From Terrisporobacter petrolearius (GTDB lineage: Bacteria; Bacillota; Clostridia; Peptostreptococcales; Peptostreptococcaceae), in the NCBI RefSeq assembly GCF_032598785.1, contig NZ_CP102984.1: 64,000 nt of DNA. One strand, 5' to 3'. The notes below the pieces were generated by a model. The model was not told the origin of the DNA. It saw only the letters and a program-made list of their open reading frames with translations, and did no database searches. Shown piece by piece: positions 54,274 to 63,657 of the stretch. Made by a program: the position numbers and the translations under genes. Positions within the stretch are counted from its first letter, which is position 1. Each line of letters starts with the position of its first letter.

Positions 54274-55299
54274 ATGTACAGTTTTACAAATGATTATAGC
54301 GAAGGTGCACACGAAAGTATACTAAAAGCACTTTTAGATAGTAACCTAAAACAAGGTTCAGGATATGGACTTGATGAATATAGTGAAAAAGCAAAGGATA
54401 TACTAAAAAATGTGCTTAAAAGTAAAAAAATAGATATTCACTTTATACCAGGCGGGACTCAAGTTAACTTAATATGTATATCTTCTTTCTTAAAACAATA
54501 CGAAGCTGCAATTGCTGCAGATACAGGACATATTGCAGTACACGAAACGGGAGCAATCGAAGCTTGTGGTCACAAAGTTATCACAGCGCCTAGTAATGAT
54601 GGGAAATTAACAGTAGATAAAATAGAAAAAATATTAAAGATACATACTGATGAGCATATGGTTAAGCCAAAACTAGTATATATATCTAATGCAACAGAAA
54701 TTGGTACAATATACAAAAAACAAGAATTAATAGATTTATATACATATTGTAGAGAAAAGAATCTGTTATTCTTTATAGATGGAGCTAGAATGGGTTCAGC
54801 AATAACAAGCAAAGAAAATGATTTAGAGCTTTGTGATTTAGTTAATCTTTGTGATGCATTTTACATAGGTGGAACTAAAAATGGAGCATTATTTGGTGAA
54901 GCTCTTGTTATTTGCAATGACTCACTAAAAGAAGATTTTAGATATAATATAAAACAAAAAGGTGCTTTACTTGCAAAGGGGAGACTTCTTGGAATTCAGT
55001 TTATGGAATTATTTAAAGATGATTTGTTCTTCAATTTAGCGAAACACGCCAATGAAATGGCAGCTTTGATTCAAGATGCATTAATTGAAGAAAACTATAA
55101 ATTATTAATTAAATCATCTACTAATCAAATATTCCCCATATTACCTAATTCATATATAGAAAAATTAAGGGAGAAGTATTCATTTAATACATGGGAAGAA
55201 TATGATGAAAATCATACAGTTATAAGACTTGTTTCTTCATGGGCAACAGAAAAAGATAAAGTATTAGATTTTATAAATGATTTAAGGAACTTACAATAA
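54274..55299 (+). CDS. Low-specificity threonine aldolase / beta-eliminating lyase family
   Basis: 341 residues from ATG 54274, behind GGAGG; the in-frame TTG at 54262 overlaps that site. PLP Lys in YIGGTKNGALFGEA; FTNDYSEGAHESI at the start and FFIDGARMGSAI before the Lys are family marks. It cleaves threonine or allo-threonine to glycine and acetaldehyde. The suf-like genes begin 24 bases downstream, so co-transcription is likely. Confidence 0.88.
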   Translation: MYSFTNDYSEGAHESILKALLDSNLKQGSGYGLDEYSEKAKDILKNVLKSKKIDIHFIPGGTQVNLICISSFLKQYEAAIAADTGHIAVHETGAIEACGHKVITAPSNDGKLTVDKIEKILKIHTDEHMVKPKLVYISNATEIGTIYKKQELIDLYTYCREKNLLFFIDGARMGSAITSKENDLELCDLVNLCDAFYIGGTKNGALFGEALVICNDSLKEDFRYNIKQKGALLAKGRLLGIQFMELFKDDLFFNLAKHANEMAALIQDALIEENYKLLIKSSTNQIFPILPNSYIEKLREKYSFNTWEEYDENHTVIRLVSSWATEKDKVLDFINDLRNLQ

Positions 55300-55323
55300 T
55301 AATCTTAGAAAGGAATGTTTACA

Positions 55324-56082
55324 ATGCTTGAATTAAAGAATATATCTTTTAAAGTTAAAGCTTTAGATAGTAATGAAGAAATTACGATTTTAGATAATGT
55401 AAGCTTTAAAATTGACTTTGGGAAGATGTTAGTTATAACAGGTCCAAATGGTGGAGGAAAATCCACATTGGCAAAAATAATAATGGGAATAGAAAAACCA
55501 AGTAGTGGTCAAATTTTATTTGATGGTATTGATATAACAAATTTAAATATTACAGAAAGAGCAAAACTAGGTATAGGTTATGCCTTCCAACAACCACCTA
55601 GATTCAAAGGAGTAACTGTAGAAAAAATGTTACAATTAGCTTCTGGTAAAAATCTATCAGAAGAGTTATGTTGCGAATATTTATCTAAAGTAGGCCTTTG
55701 TTCTAGAGAATACTTAAAAAGAGACGTGGACAACTCTTTATCTGGTGGAGAATTAAAAAGAATAGAGATAGCCTCATTAATGGCAAGAAATTCTATAATA
55801 TCAATATACGATGAGCCAGAAGCAGGAATTGATTTATGGAGCTTCTCCATGCTTGTAGATACTTTTACAAATTTCAAAAAAAGCAGTAACCAAAGTGTTA
55901 TCATAATATCTCATCAAGAAAGAATTATAGACTTAGCAGATGAATTAATAATAATTTCTGATGGAAAAATTCAAAATATAGGCGCAAAATCTAAAGTCTT
56001 ACCTTTATTACAAGGTGATATGAAAAATTGCCTATGTCAAATGAAGGAGGTGGCACTTACCCATGAGCGAGTTAATGATTAA
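55324..56082 (+). CDS. SufC-like ATPase of a minimal SUF (SMS) system
   Basis: 252 residues from ATG 55324, eight bases after AAAGGA; ATG 55315 is too close to it. ABC ATPase with GPNGGGKST (Walker A), Q-loop YAFQQPPRFKG, signature LSGGELKRIEIA and IYDEPEAGID (Walker B). The PPRFKG and EPEAGID sequences are those of SufC-type rather than importer ATPases. It overlaps the SufB-like gene by 20 bases. Together they should form a two-protein iron-sulfur scaffold machine found in many anaerobes. Confidence 0.88.
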   Translation: MLELKNISFKVKALDSNEEITILDNVSFKIDFGKMLVITGPNGGGKSTLAKIIMGIEKPSSGQILFDGIDITNLNITERAKLGIGYAFQQPPRFKGVTVEKMLQLASGKNLSEELCCEYLSKVGLCSREYLKRDVDNSLSGGELKRIEIASLMARNSIISIYDEPEAGIDLWSFSMLVDTFTNFKKSSNQSVIIISHQERIIDLADELIIISDGKIQNIGAKSKVLPLLQGDMKNCLCQMKEVALTHERVND

Positions 56083-56983
56083 AAACTTATTAAAAACTAT
56101 AGCAGATATTACTGGAGAAGTTGATGGAGCATTCAATCTAAGAAGCAATGGATGTGGTGTAGAGAGAAGATCTAGTGAAAATATTATAATAACTCCTAAG
56201 GAAGATAAACCCGGAATTGACATAACAGTTAAACCTAACACTAAAAACGAAACTGTACATATACCCGTAGTAATAACAGAAGATAATGTTAATGATTTAG
56301 TATATAACGACTTTTATATTGGAGAAAATGCAGATGTAACTATTGTGGCTGGATGTGGTATTCATAATGATGGGTGCGGTACTAGTGAACACGATGGTAT
56401 TCACACTTTCCATATAGGAAAAAATGCTAAAATTAAATATGGAGAAAAACACTATGGTGAGGGAAGTTCTGAGAGCAAAAGAATATTAAACCCAACAACA
56501 ATAGTACACATGGATGAAGACTCTTATTGTGAAATGAATATGACCCAAATAGAAGGAGTTGATTCAACTAAAAGAGAAACAGAGGCATTTTTAGGAAAGG
56601 GAGCAAAATTAATAATAAATGAAAAATTAATGACTCATGACGATCAAGTTGCTCATTCAAATGTGAGATGTAATCTAAATGGAGAAGATTCCATATTACA
56701 AATTATATCTCGTTCTGTTGCCAAAGATGAATCTGTTCAAGTATTTCATCCAATAGCCATAGGAAATGATAACTGCAAAGCTCACGTTCAATGTGATTCT
56801 ATAATTATGGATAAAGCTAAAGTAAGCTCTATTCCAGAAATTCAGGCAAATCATACTGATGCACAAATAGTTCATGAAGCTGCCATTGGTAGAATTAATA
56901 ATGAGCAATTACTAAAACTTGAAACCTTCGGCTTAAGCGAAGAAGAAGCTGAAGAAGTAATAGTAAATGCATTTTTAAGTTAA
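56063..56983 (+). CDS. SufB/SufD-like scaffold of a minimal SUF (SMS) system
   Basis: 306 residues, well short of SufB (about 470), lacking the N-terminal part. The beta-helix region runs from VIVAGCGIHNDGC-like repeats (here DVTIVAGCGIHNDGCGTSEH). The C-terminal cluster-assembly signature is present: HVQCDSIIMDKAKVSSIPEI, HTDAQIVHEAAIGRI and LSEEEAEEVIVNAFLS. AAGGAGGT lies inside the end of sufC. The single SufBD protein with SufC, and no sufS, sufU or sufE alongside, is the minimal arrangement. Confidence 0.88.
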   Translation: MSELMIKNLLKTIADITGEVDGAFNLRSNGCGVERRSSENIIITPKEDKPGIDITVKPNTKNETVHIPVVITEDNVNDLVYNDFYIGENADVTIVAGCGIHNDGCGTSEHDGIHTFHIGKNAKIKYGEKHYGEGSSESKRILNPTTIVHMDEDSYCEMNMTQIEGVDSTKRETEAFLGKGAKLIINEKLMTHDDQVAHSNVRCNLNGEDSILQIISRSVAKDESVQVFHPIAIGNDNCKAHVQCDSIIMDKAKVSSIPEIQANHTDAQIVHEAAIGRINNEQLLKLETFGLSEEEAEEVIVNAFLS

Positions 56984-56988
56984 TATAT

Positions 56989-57020
56989 AAAGAGAAGTAA
57001 ATAGTTTACTTCTCTTTTTT
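56989..57020 (+). terminator. Terminator of the threonine aldolase-suf operon
   Basis: AAAGAGAAGTAAA, TAG, TTTACTTCTCTTTTTT. Confidence 0.92.
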
Positions 57021-57087
57021 AATAATAAAATATAAATATTGATCTAATTTATAATAAATAACTATAAAGTGTTAAATTTCACAAAAA

Positions 57088-57099
57088 GAACAAACGTTC
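57088..57099. promoter_or_regulatory. Probable LexA (SOS) box
   Basis: GAACAAACGTTC fits GAAC-N4-GTTC exactly. It lies in the intergenic region 122 bases before a small-protein gene and just after the suf terminator, so the small gene is its only downstream candidate. Confidence 0.6.
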
Positions 57100-57220
57100 T
57101 CATATCTAGAAAATAGCACTTAAATAATAATATTTTAATTAACTCTCCTTTTTAAATGTAGAATACTAATTATATTTTGGGATAAATTATTAATATAGTA
57201 TGGATTACAAGGAGGAAAAA

Positions 57221-57415
57221 ATGACTAAAGATAAGCATAAAAGAGAAGACGACAAAACTAGATACAATAGAAATGATAAGAAAAATCCACACTTCAAATT
57301 AGAACTTGGTGAAGAGCTAAATTTAGAACCTAGACTTAGACCTTCAAAGACAGGATCTGTAGCTCAAAACACAGCAAGACCTATTAGCACTCACAAAAAA
57401 CATCAAGATAAATAA
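57221..57415 (+). CDS. Small hydrophilic protein of unknown function
   Basis: 64 residues from ATG 57221, behind AAGGAGG. Very hydrophilic and basic, no membrane segment: MTKDKHKREDDKTRYNRNDK, then KLELGEELNLEPRLRPSKTG and a His/Lys-rich tail. It looks largely disordered and could bind nucleic acid or a protein partner. It has a strong ribosome site and its own terminator. A LexA-type box upstream suggests DNA-damage induction. I do not recognise the family. Confidence 0.65.
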   Translation: MTKDKHKREDDKTRYNRNDKKNPHFKLELGEELNLEPRLRPSKTGSVAQNTARPISTHKKHQDK

Positions 57416-57433
57416 GAGCATATTAACTTATCT

Positions 57434-57463
57434 AAGAAAGAAGTGAAAGCTTCTTTCTTTTTT
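57434..57463 (+). terminator. Terminator after the small hydrophilic protein
   Basis: AAGAAAGAAG, loop TGAAAG, CTTCTTTCTTTTTT. The 260 bases from here to clpB contain no gene that I can see. Confidence 0.85.
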
Positions 57464-57723
57464 AAGCAATAAAGTTATTTAAAATAATTGACCTACACTA
57501 TGGCTCAAATCATAAAGGAAGATATTTAATTGAAGATATTAGTGTGGGAAGTTTAACTATTTTGTCATATTTAATTATAAATGTTTACAAAAATGTATAC
57601 TAAAAATACTTAATTTTAATAGAAATTTTTCTTTAATAGTTCTATAATATTTTTTGAGGTTAGCTTTATAAAATAGTTGCTTTACTCAAACCTAAATTAT
57701 GCAATATCAAAGGAGGTATTTTA

Positions 57724-60318
57724 ATGGATATTGAAAGAATGACTGTTAGAGTTCAAAAAAGTTTAAATGAGGCTTACAATGAAGCTGTTAAACATCACAA
57801 CCAAATGGTTGATGTAATTCACTTATTTTCAGCTTTAGTAAATCAAGAAGACGGTTTAATTCCTAATATTTTAGAAAAAATGAATATATCTGTTACTGCT
57901 CTTAGAAGTAGCATCAATGAAGAATTAGACAAGCTTCCTCAAATTTATGGAGAAGGAATTAATTCTCAAGGTGTAACTGCATCTAGAAATATTGAAGAAG
58001 TATTAATAAAAGCAGAAGACATTTCAAAAGACTTTAAAGATTCCTACATAAGTGTGGAACATGTAATGCTTGCTATTACGGAAATGACTTCTATTTCAAA
58101 CGTAAAAAAAATATTAAACATGTACAATATAAATAAAAATGATTTTCTTCAAGTTTTATCTGCAGTAAGAGGTAGTCAAAGAGTGGAAAGTCAAGATCCA
58201 GAAGGAACTTATGATGCTCTAGCTAAATTTGGTACAAACTTAGTAGAACTTGCTAAAAAACATAAACTAGATCCAGTTATAGGTAGAGACGAAGAAATAA
58301 GAAGAGTTATAAGAATTTTGTCTAGACGTACTAAAAACAATCCAGTACTTATAGGTGAACCTGGTGTTGGTAAAACTGCCATAGTGGAAGGTTTAGCTGA
58401 AAGAATAGTTAGAGGTGACGTTCCAGAAGGACTAAAAGATAAAATAATTTTCTCACTAGATATGGGTTCACTTATTGCTGGTGCCAAATACAGAGGTGAG
58501 TTTGAAGAAAGACTAAAAGCAGTACTCAAAGAAGTGCAAAGTGCTGAAGGAAAAATAATATTATTTATAGACGAAATACACACAATCGTTGGTGCTGGTA
58601 AAACAGAAGGTTCTATGGATGCAGGTAATTTAATAAAACCTATGCTTGCTCGTGGAGAACTTAACTGTATAGGTGCTACTACTTTTGATGAATACAGAAA
58701 ATATATTGAAAAGGATAAAGCATTAGAGAGACGTTTCCAACCAGTAATAGCTGAGGAACCTACGGTTGAAGATACAATTTCTATTCTTAGAGGTTTAAAA
58801 GAAAGATTTGAAATACACCATGGTGTTAGAATTCATGATAGTGCAATAGTTGCTGCTGCAAAACTTTCTAATAGATATATACAAGATAGATTCTTACCAG
58901 ATAAGGCCATAGACCTAATAGATGAAGCTGGTGCCATGATAAGAAGTGAAATTGATTCTCTTCCTACGGAATTAGATATGGTAAGAAGAAGATTATTTAC
59001 CTTGGAAACTGAAAGAGAAGCATTATTAAAAGAAAATGATGAAAAAAGTAAGCTAAGATTAGAAGAGCTTCAAAGGGAAATTGCTGAACTTAAATCTAAA
59101 GATGACGAAATGACAGCGAAATACGAAAAGGAAAAAGGTTCAATCACAGAAATTAAAAATTTAAAATCAAGATTGGACGCAGCTAAAGGCGATGTGGAAA
59201 AATACGAAAGAGAATACGACTTTAATAAAGTTGCTGAAATAAAATACGGTATAATACCTGATTTAGAACAACAAATAAAAGAAGTAGAAGAAAAAATGAA
59301 ATCAGGATATGATAATGCTCTACTAAAAGAAGAAGTAACAGAAAACGAAATTTCTGATATAGTTTCAAAATGGACAGGTATACCTGTTACAAAACTTGTT
59401 GAAGGTGAAAGAGAAAAACTTCTTAAATTAGAAGATGTACTTCATGAAAGAGTAATAGGACAAGATGAAGCTGTAACTGCCGTATCCAATGCAGTAATAA
59501 GAGCAAGAGCAGGGCTAAAAGATGAAAACAAACCAATTGGTTCATTTATATTCCTTGGACCTACTGGTGTTGGTAAAACAGAACTTGCTAAAACTCTAGC
59601 TAAAACTTTATTTGACAGCGAAGAAAACATTATAAGAATAGATATGTCTGAATATATGGAAAAGCACTCAGTATCTAGACTTGTGGGACCTCCTCCAGGA
59701 TATGTAGGTTACGAAGAAGGCGGTCAATTAACAGAAGCTGTTAGACGAGCTCCTTATTCTGTAATTCTATTTGATGAAATAGAAAAAGCTCACGAAGATG
59801 TTTTCAACATGTTTTTACAAATCTTGGATGATGGTAGACTTACTGATAACAAAGGTAAAACTGTAGACTTTAAAAATACAATCATTATAATGACATCAAA
59901 TATAGGAAGTAGTTACTTATTACAAGATGAAGGCAATATTACAGAAAAAACTAAAGATTTTGTAATGGGTGAAATGAAAAGAAGATTTAAACCAGAATTC
60001 CTAAACAGAGTAGATGACATAATAATGTTTAAAGCCTTAGATAAAGAAGAAATTAAAAACATTATAGATATATTTGTAAAAGCTTTAGCATATAGATTAA
60101 AAGACAAAGATATTACAATAGAAATAACAGATGAAGCTAAAAATATTATGGTTAAAGAAGGTTATGACCCAGTGTATGGTGCAAGACCACTAAAAAGATA
60201 TATTGGAAACACTTTAGAAACAATGATAGCGAGAAGAATGATTGCTGGAGAAATTTGCAATGGATGTACTATATTAGTTGATGGTGAGAATGACAATATA
60301 ACTATAAAGGTTAAATAA
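57724..60318 (+). CDS. clpB: ATP-dependent disaggregase ClpB
   Basis: 864 residues, full length. N-domain (about 1-145, MDIERMTVRVQKSLNEAYNE), first AAA+ module with GEPGVGKTA (about 211), the coiled-coil middle domain (about 405-525) that distinguishes ClpB from ClpC/ClpA, and second AAA+ module with GPTGVGKTELAK (about 611) and pore loop GYVGYEEGG. It rescues aggregated proteins with DnaK. AAAGGAGGT precedes the ATG. No clear CtsR or CIRCE site is seen upstream. Confidence 0.97.
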   Translation: MDIERMTVRVQKSLNEAYNEAVKHHNQMVDVIHLFSALVNQEDGLIPNILEKMNISVTALRSSINEELDKLPQIYGEGINSQGVTASRNIEEVLIKAEDISKDFKDSYISVEHVMLAITEMTSISNVKKILNMYNINKNDFLQVLSAVRGSQRVESQDPEGTYDALAKFGTNLVELAKKHKLDPVIGRDEEIRRVIRILSRRTKNNPVLIGEPGVGKTAIVEGLAERIVRGDVPEGLKDKIIFSLDMGSLIAGAKYRGEFEERLKAVLKEVQSAEGKIILFIDEIHTIVGAGKTEGSMDAGNLIKPMLARGELNCIGATTFDEYRKYIEKDKALERRFQPVIAEEPTVEDTISILRGLKERFEIHHGVRIHDSAIVAAAKLSNRYIQDRFLPDKAIDLIDEAGAMIRSEIDSLPTELDMVRRRLFTLETEREALLKENDEKSKLRLEELQREIAELKSKDDEMTAKYEKEKGSITEIKNLKSRLDAAKGDVEKYEREYDFNKVAEIKYGIIPDLEQQIKEVEEKMKSGYDNALLKEEVTENEISDIVSKWTGIPVTKLVEGEREKLLKLEDVLHERVIGQDEAVTAVSNAVIRARAGLKDENKPIGSFIFLGPTGVGKTELAKTLAKTLFDSEENIIRIDMSEYMEKHSVSRLVGPPPGYVGYEEGGQLTEAVRRAPYSVILFDEIEKAHEDVFNMFLQILDDGRLTDNKGKTVDFKNTIIIMTSNIGSSYLLQDEGNITEKTKDFVMGEMKRRFKPEFLNRVDDIIMFKALDKEEIKNIIDIFVKALAYRLKDKDITIEITDEAKNIMVKEGYDPVYGARPLKRYIGNTLETMIARRMIAGEICNGCTILVDGENDNITIKVK

Positions 60319-60334
60319 AACTTTAAATAATATA

Positions 60335-60374
60335 AAAAGGGTTAAAATACTAATAAAAGTGTTTTAACCCTTTT
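60335..60374 (+). terminator. Terminator after clpB
   Basis: AAAAGGGTTAAAA and TTTTAACCCTTTT around a 14-base loop. Confidence 0.85.
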
Positions 60375-60481
60375 CATTATACACATAAGCTAAGGGAATT
60401 TTTATGTATTTACTGTATATTTATGATATAATAAAAATTTAGAATGAATAAATTAATCTTACTTCAATGAGGAGGACAAAA

Positions 60482-61123
60482 ATGACGAATACTATATATT
60501 TAGTTAGACATGGCCAAACAGAGTGGAATATAAAAGGAAAAACTCAAGGTCATGGTAATTCAAACTTAACTGAAAAAGGTGTTAATCAGGCTAAAGAACT
60601 AGCTGACAGCATGATTAAATATCCTATTGACTACATATATTCAAGCGATCTTGGTAGAGCAGTAGAAACTGCACAAATAATAAGTAATAAATTTGATTTA
60701 GATGTGATTAAAACTTCAGGCCTTAGAGAAATGGGCTTTGGAGCATGGGAAGGTCTTTTAATAAAAGAAATTCAAGAAGAATATAAGGACATATATCATA
60801 CTTGGAGAAATGAGCCTCACCTTGCACAAATACCTGGGGGAGAAACTCTTCAGATTATAAAAGAAAGAACAGATAAATTTTTAGATGAGTTAAATGAAAA
60901 ATACGATGGAAAACATATTGTACTTGTAACTCATTCTGTAACAGCAAGAGTAATACTTCTTTCTGTTTTAAATTCAGGAATGGAAAATATCTATAGAATT
61001 AATCAAGGAAATACTGCACTAAATGTTATTGAGTTTAGAGATTATGGACCAGTTGTTATAAAAATGAACGATACAAGCCATATTAAAACTAATCATAAAC
61101 TAGAAAATAGTGCATTAGAATAG
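60482..61123 (+). CDS. Histidine phosphatase (phosphoglycerate-mutase-like)
   Basis: 213 residues from ATG 60482. GAGGAGG serves as ribosome site; the ATG at 60467 would lie upstream of it. Catalytic LVRHGQTEWN (phospho-His), the second-motif SSDLGRAVETAQ, EMGFGAWEG and late LVTHSVTARV are all present. It dephosphorylates a small phosphoester; the specific substrate (for example alpha-ribazole phosphate or phosphoglycerate) is undetermined. Nine bases separate it from the next gene, so an operon begins here. Confidence 0.9.
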   Translation: MTNTIYLVRHGQTEWNIKGKTQGHGNSNLTEKGVNQAKELADSMIKYPIDYIYSSDLGRAVETAQIISNKFDLDVIKTSGLREMGFGAWEGLLIKEIQEEYKDIYHTWRNEPHLAQIPGGETLQIIKERTDKFLDELNEKYDGKHIVLVTHSVTARVILLSVLNSGMENIYRINQGNTALNVIEFRDYGPVVIKMNDTSHIKTNHKLENSALE

Positions 61124-61132
61124 GAGAATATA

Positions 61133-62350
61133 ATGTCAAAAGTAATAGTAGTAGGTGGAGGTCCATCAGGAATGATGGCAGCACTTATAGCTTCTAAAAA
61201 CTCTCATGAAGTTACCTTAATAGAGAGAAATGAGGAACTAGGAAAGAAGCTTAAGCTTACTGGTGGTGGAAGATGTAATATTACAAATAAAAGATACATT
61301 GAAGACTTTTTTGATAAAGTTGTAACTAATAAAAAATTCTTATACAGTGCCTTTTATTCATTTACCAATGAAGACTTATTAAGCTTCTTAGACGAAAGTA
61401 ACCTTGAATACAAAGTAGAAGAACATAATGATTATAAAGTTTATACAAAAAGTGATAAGGCAACTGAGCTTATCAATAAATTTAAAGACCTACTAATAGA
61501 AAATAATATAAAATTGCTTTATAATAGCAAAGTAGTAGATTTAATTATAAACGGAAACAACAAAATAGAAGGTGTTGTTTTAGATAATAATACTAAAGTC
61601 CTTGGAGACAAAGTAATAATATCAACAGGTGGAAAAAGTTATTCTAAAACTGGATCTGATGGCACAATGCATAAAATATTATTAAAACATGGTCATACTG
61701 TAACTAATACTTATCCTGCTTTATCTCCTTTAAAAATTAAAGAAGATTGGACAAGAAGATTACAAGGTATATCTTTAAAAGATATAGAAATATCATGCAA
61801 AATTAAAAAGAAAAAAATATGTAAAAGAGGAGACATGCTCTTTGCTCATTTTGGTATAACAGGACCAGTAGTACTTATCATATCATCTTATATTAATAAA
61901 AACTTAGAAAATGAACCTATAGAATTAAACGTTGACGTTTTACCAGATGTAACTAGAGAAGAAATAAGCAAAATTATAAGAGAAAATCCTAATAAAAATA
62001 TTGCAAACAACTTAAAGTCCATATTACCATTTAACTTTTTAAAAGAGATTTTAGATTTATTAAATCTTACTGAAACAAAACCTAATGAATTAACTAAAGA
62101 AAATGAAAATAAAATTATTGATTATATAAAAAACATGAAGCTAACTACGAATTCAACTTTAGGAATACAAGTTTCAATGGTAACAAGTGGTGGCATATCA
62201 GTTAAAGAAATTAACTCTTCTTCAATGGAGTCTAAATTAATAGAAGGCTTATATTTTACAGGAGAAGTAATAGATGTAGATGCAGAAACTGGAGGATATA
62301 ATCTTCAAATAGCTTTCTCAACAGGTTATTTAGCAGGTATAAGTTTATAG
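61133..62350 (+). CDS. HI0933/YhiN-family flavoprotein
   Basis: 405-residue NAD(P)/FAD-dependent oxidoreductase. The FAD fold VIVVGGGPSGMMAALIASKN is at the N-terminus; ELGKKLKLTGGGRCNITNK is the family signature, and VDAETGGYNLQIAFSTGYLAG closes the chain. The family's reaction is unresolved, although members modify rRNA or RNA in some bacteria. In Clostridia it commonly precedes cmk, plsC and ispH, as here. Confidence 0.92.
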   Translation: MSKVIVVGGGPSGMMAALIASKNSHEVTLIERNEELGKKLKLTGGGRCNITNKRYIEDFFDKVVTNKKFLYSAFYSFTNEDLLSFLDESNLEYKVEEHNDYKVYTKSDKATELINKFKDLLIENNIKLLYNSKVVDLIINGNNKIEGVVLDNNTKVLGDKVIISTGGKSYSKTGSDGTMHKILLKHGHTVTNTYPALSPLKIKEDWTRRLQGISLKDIEISCKIKKKKICKRGDMLFAHFGITGPVVLIISSYINKNLENEPIELNVDVLPDVTREEISKIIRENPNKNIANNLKSILPFNFLKEILDLLNLTETKPNELTKENENKIIDYIKNMKLTTNSTLGIQVSMVTSGGISVKEINSSSMESKLIEGLYFTGEVIDVDAETGGYNLQIAFSTGYLAGISL

Positions 62351-62395
62351 CTTAAGCTAAAATACTTTAAATAAGAACAAAATAGGAGAAATAAT

Positions 62396-63043
62396 ATGAA
62401 TAATTTAGTAATAGCAATAGATGGACCAGCAGGAGCTGGAAAAAGTACAATAGCAAAAATAATAGCAGACAAGTTAAACATAAACTACATAGATACAGGT
62501 GCTATGTATAGAGCTGTAACTTTAAAATGTTTACAAAATAAAGTAAATATAGAAAATGAAGATGAAGTAATAAAATTAGCAAAAAAAACAGTAATAGACT
62601 TTAAAGAGAATAACATCTACTTAGATGGTAAAGTAGTAAATGAAGAAATAAGAACCATAGAAGTAACTAATAACGTTTCTAACGTTGCAAAAATAAAAGA
62701 AGTTAGATACTTAATGGTGGATGTACAAAGAGAAATCGGTACAAGAAACTCTGTAATACTAGATGGAAGAGATATAGGTTCATATGTTTTTCCAAATGCT
62801 GATTACAAATTCTTCCTTATAGCTACACCTGAAGAAAGAGGAGCTAGAAGATACAAAGAATTAGTAACAAAAGGTGTTGAAGTTAAGCTTCAAGATGTAA
62901 TAGCTGATATAATTAAAAGAGACGAGATAGATTCTTCTAGAGAGTTTGCTCCTCTAGTTAAAGCAGAAGATGCCATAGAAATAGACACTACTGGTAAAAG
63001 CATAGACGATGTGGTTGAATCAGTTTTAAATAAAATTAAATAA
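62396..63043 (+). CDS. cmk: Cytidylate kinase
   Basis: 215 residues. P-loop AIDGPAGAGKSTIAKIIADK, then YIDTGAMYRAVT and LDGRDIGSYVFPNADYKF, the CMP-binding and lid elements. It phosphorylates CMP and dCMP. GGAGAAAT precedes the ATG. It is followed after seven bases by plsC. Confidence 0.97.
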   Translation: MNNLVIAIDGPAGAGKSTIAKIIADKLNINYIDTGAMYRAVTLKCLQNKVNIENEDEVIKLAKKTVIDFKENNIYLDGKVVNEEIRTIEVTNNVSNVAKIKEVRYLMVDVQREIGTRNSVILDGRDIGSYVFPNADYKFFLIATPEERGARRYKELVTKGVEVKLQDVIADIIKRDEIDSSREFAPLVKAEDAIEIDTTGKSIDDVVESVLNKIK

Positions 63044-63056
63044 GGGAGAGATGCAT

Positions 63057-63647
63057 TTGAGTTTTTATAAATTTGTTTTAAGTTTATTTACTTTATATAG
63101 TAAAGTATTTTATAAATATGAGGTAATAGGTGCACAAAATATTCCTGACGAAGGAAATTTGATAATTGCAGCTAATCACAAATCTAATTTAGATCCTATT
63201 TTTATAGCAGCTGCTGTGAAAAACAGAACAGTTGCACCTATAGGAAAAAAGGAATTATTCGAAAATAAAATATTAGGTAAAATATTGAGTAATTTAAATG
63301 TTATACCCATAGATAGAGAAAATCCTGGTATCTCTACAATAAAGACCATTCTAAAAAAACTAAAAGAAGGTTATGCTGTTGGCATATTTCCAGAAGGAAC
63401 TAGAATAAAAGGAAATGGATTTGGTGATGCCAAAGCTGGTTTAGCTTTATTTGCTGTTAAAGGAAAAGCTAATGTAGTTCCTATATCAATAATATCAAAT
63501 TATAAGATATTTAATAAAGTAACAATCTACATTGATAAACCAATTTCATTTGAAGAATATTATAAGCAAAAGCTAAGTGCAGAAGATTACGAAAGATTAT
63601 CTGGAGATGTACTTGAAGTAATTAAAGATAATTATTATAAAAGATAG
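63057..63647 (+). CDS. plsC: 1-acyl-sn-glycerol-3-phosphate acyltransferase
   Basis: 196 residues from TTG 63057, eight bases after GGGAG; ATG 63051 is only two bases from that site. Catalytic NHKSNLD (HX4D) near residue 44 and the FPEGTR acceptor motif near 120. It makes phosphatidic acid at the membrane and sits in the conserved cmk-plsC-ispH order. Confidence 0.95.
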   Translation: MSFYKFVLSLFTLYSKVFYKYEVIGAQNIPDEGNLIIAANHKSNLDPIFIAAAVKNRTVAPIGKKELFENKILGKILSNLNVIPIDRENPGISTIKTILKKLKEGYAVGIFPEGTRIKGNGFGDAKAGLALFAVKGKANVVPISIISNYKIFNKVTIYIDKPISFEEYYKQKLSAEDYERLSGDVLEVIKDNYYKR

Positions 63648-63657
63648 GAGATTTGTT

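Noticed and set aside
57491..57516. CtsR-like operator upstream of clpB (TTGACC...GGCTCAAA)
   Set aside because: Only one heptad is close to GGTCAAA, and the spacing and orientation do not match the tandem consensus.
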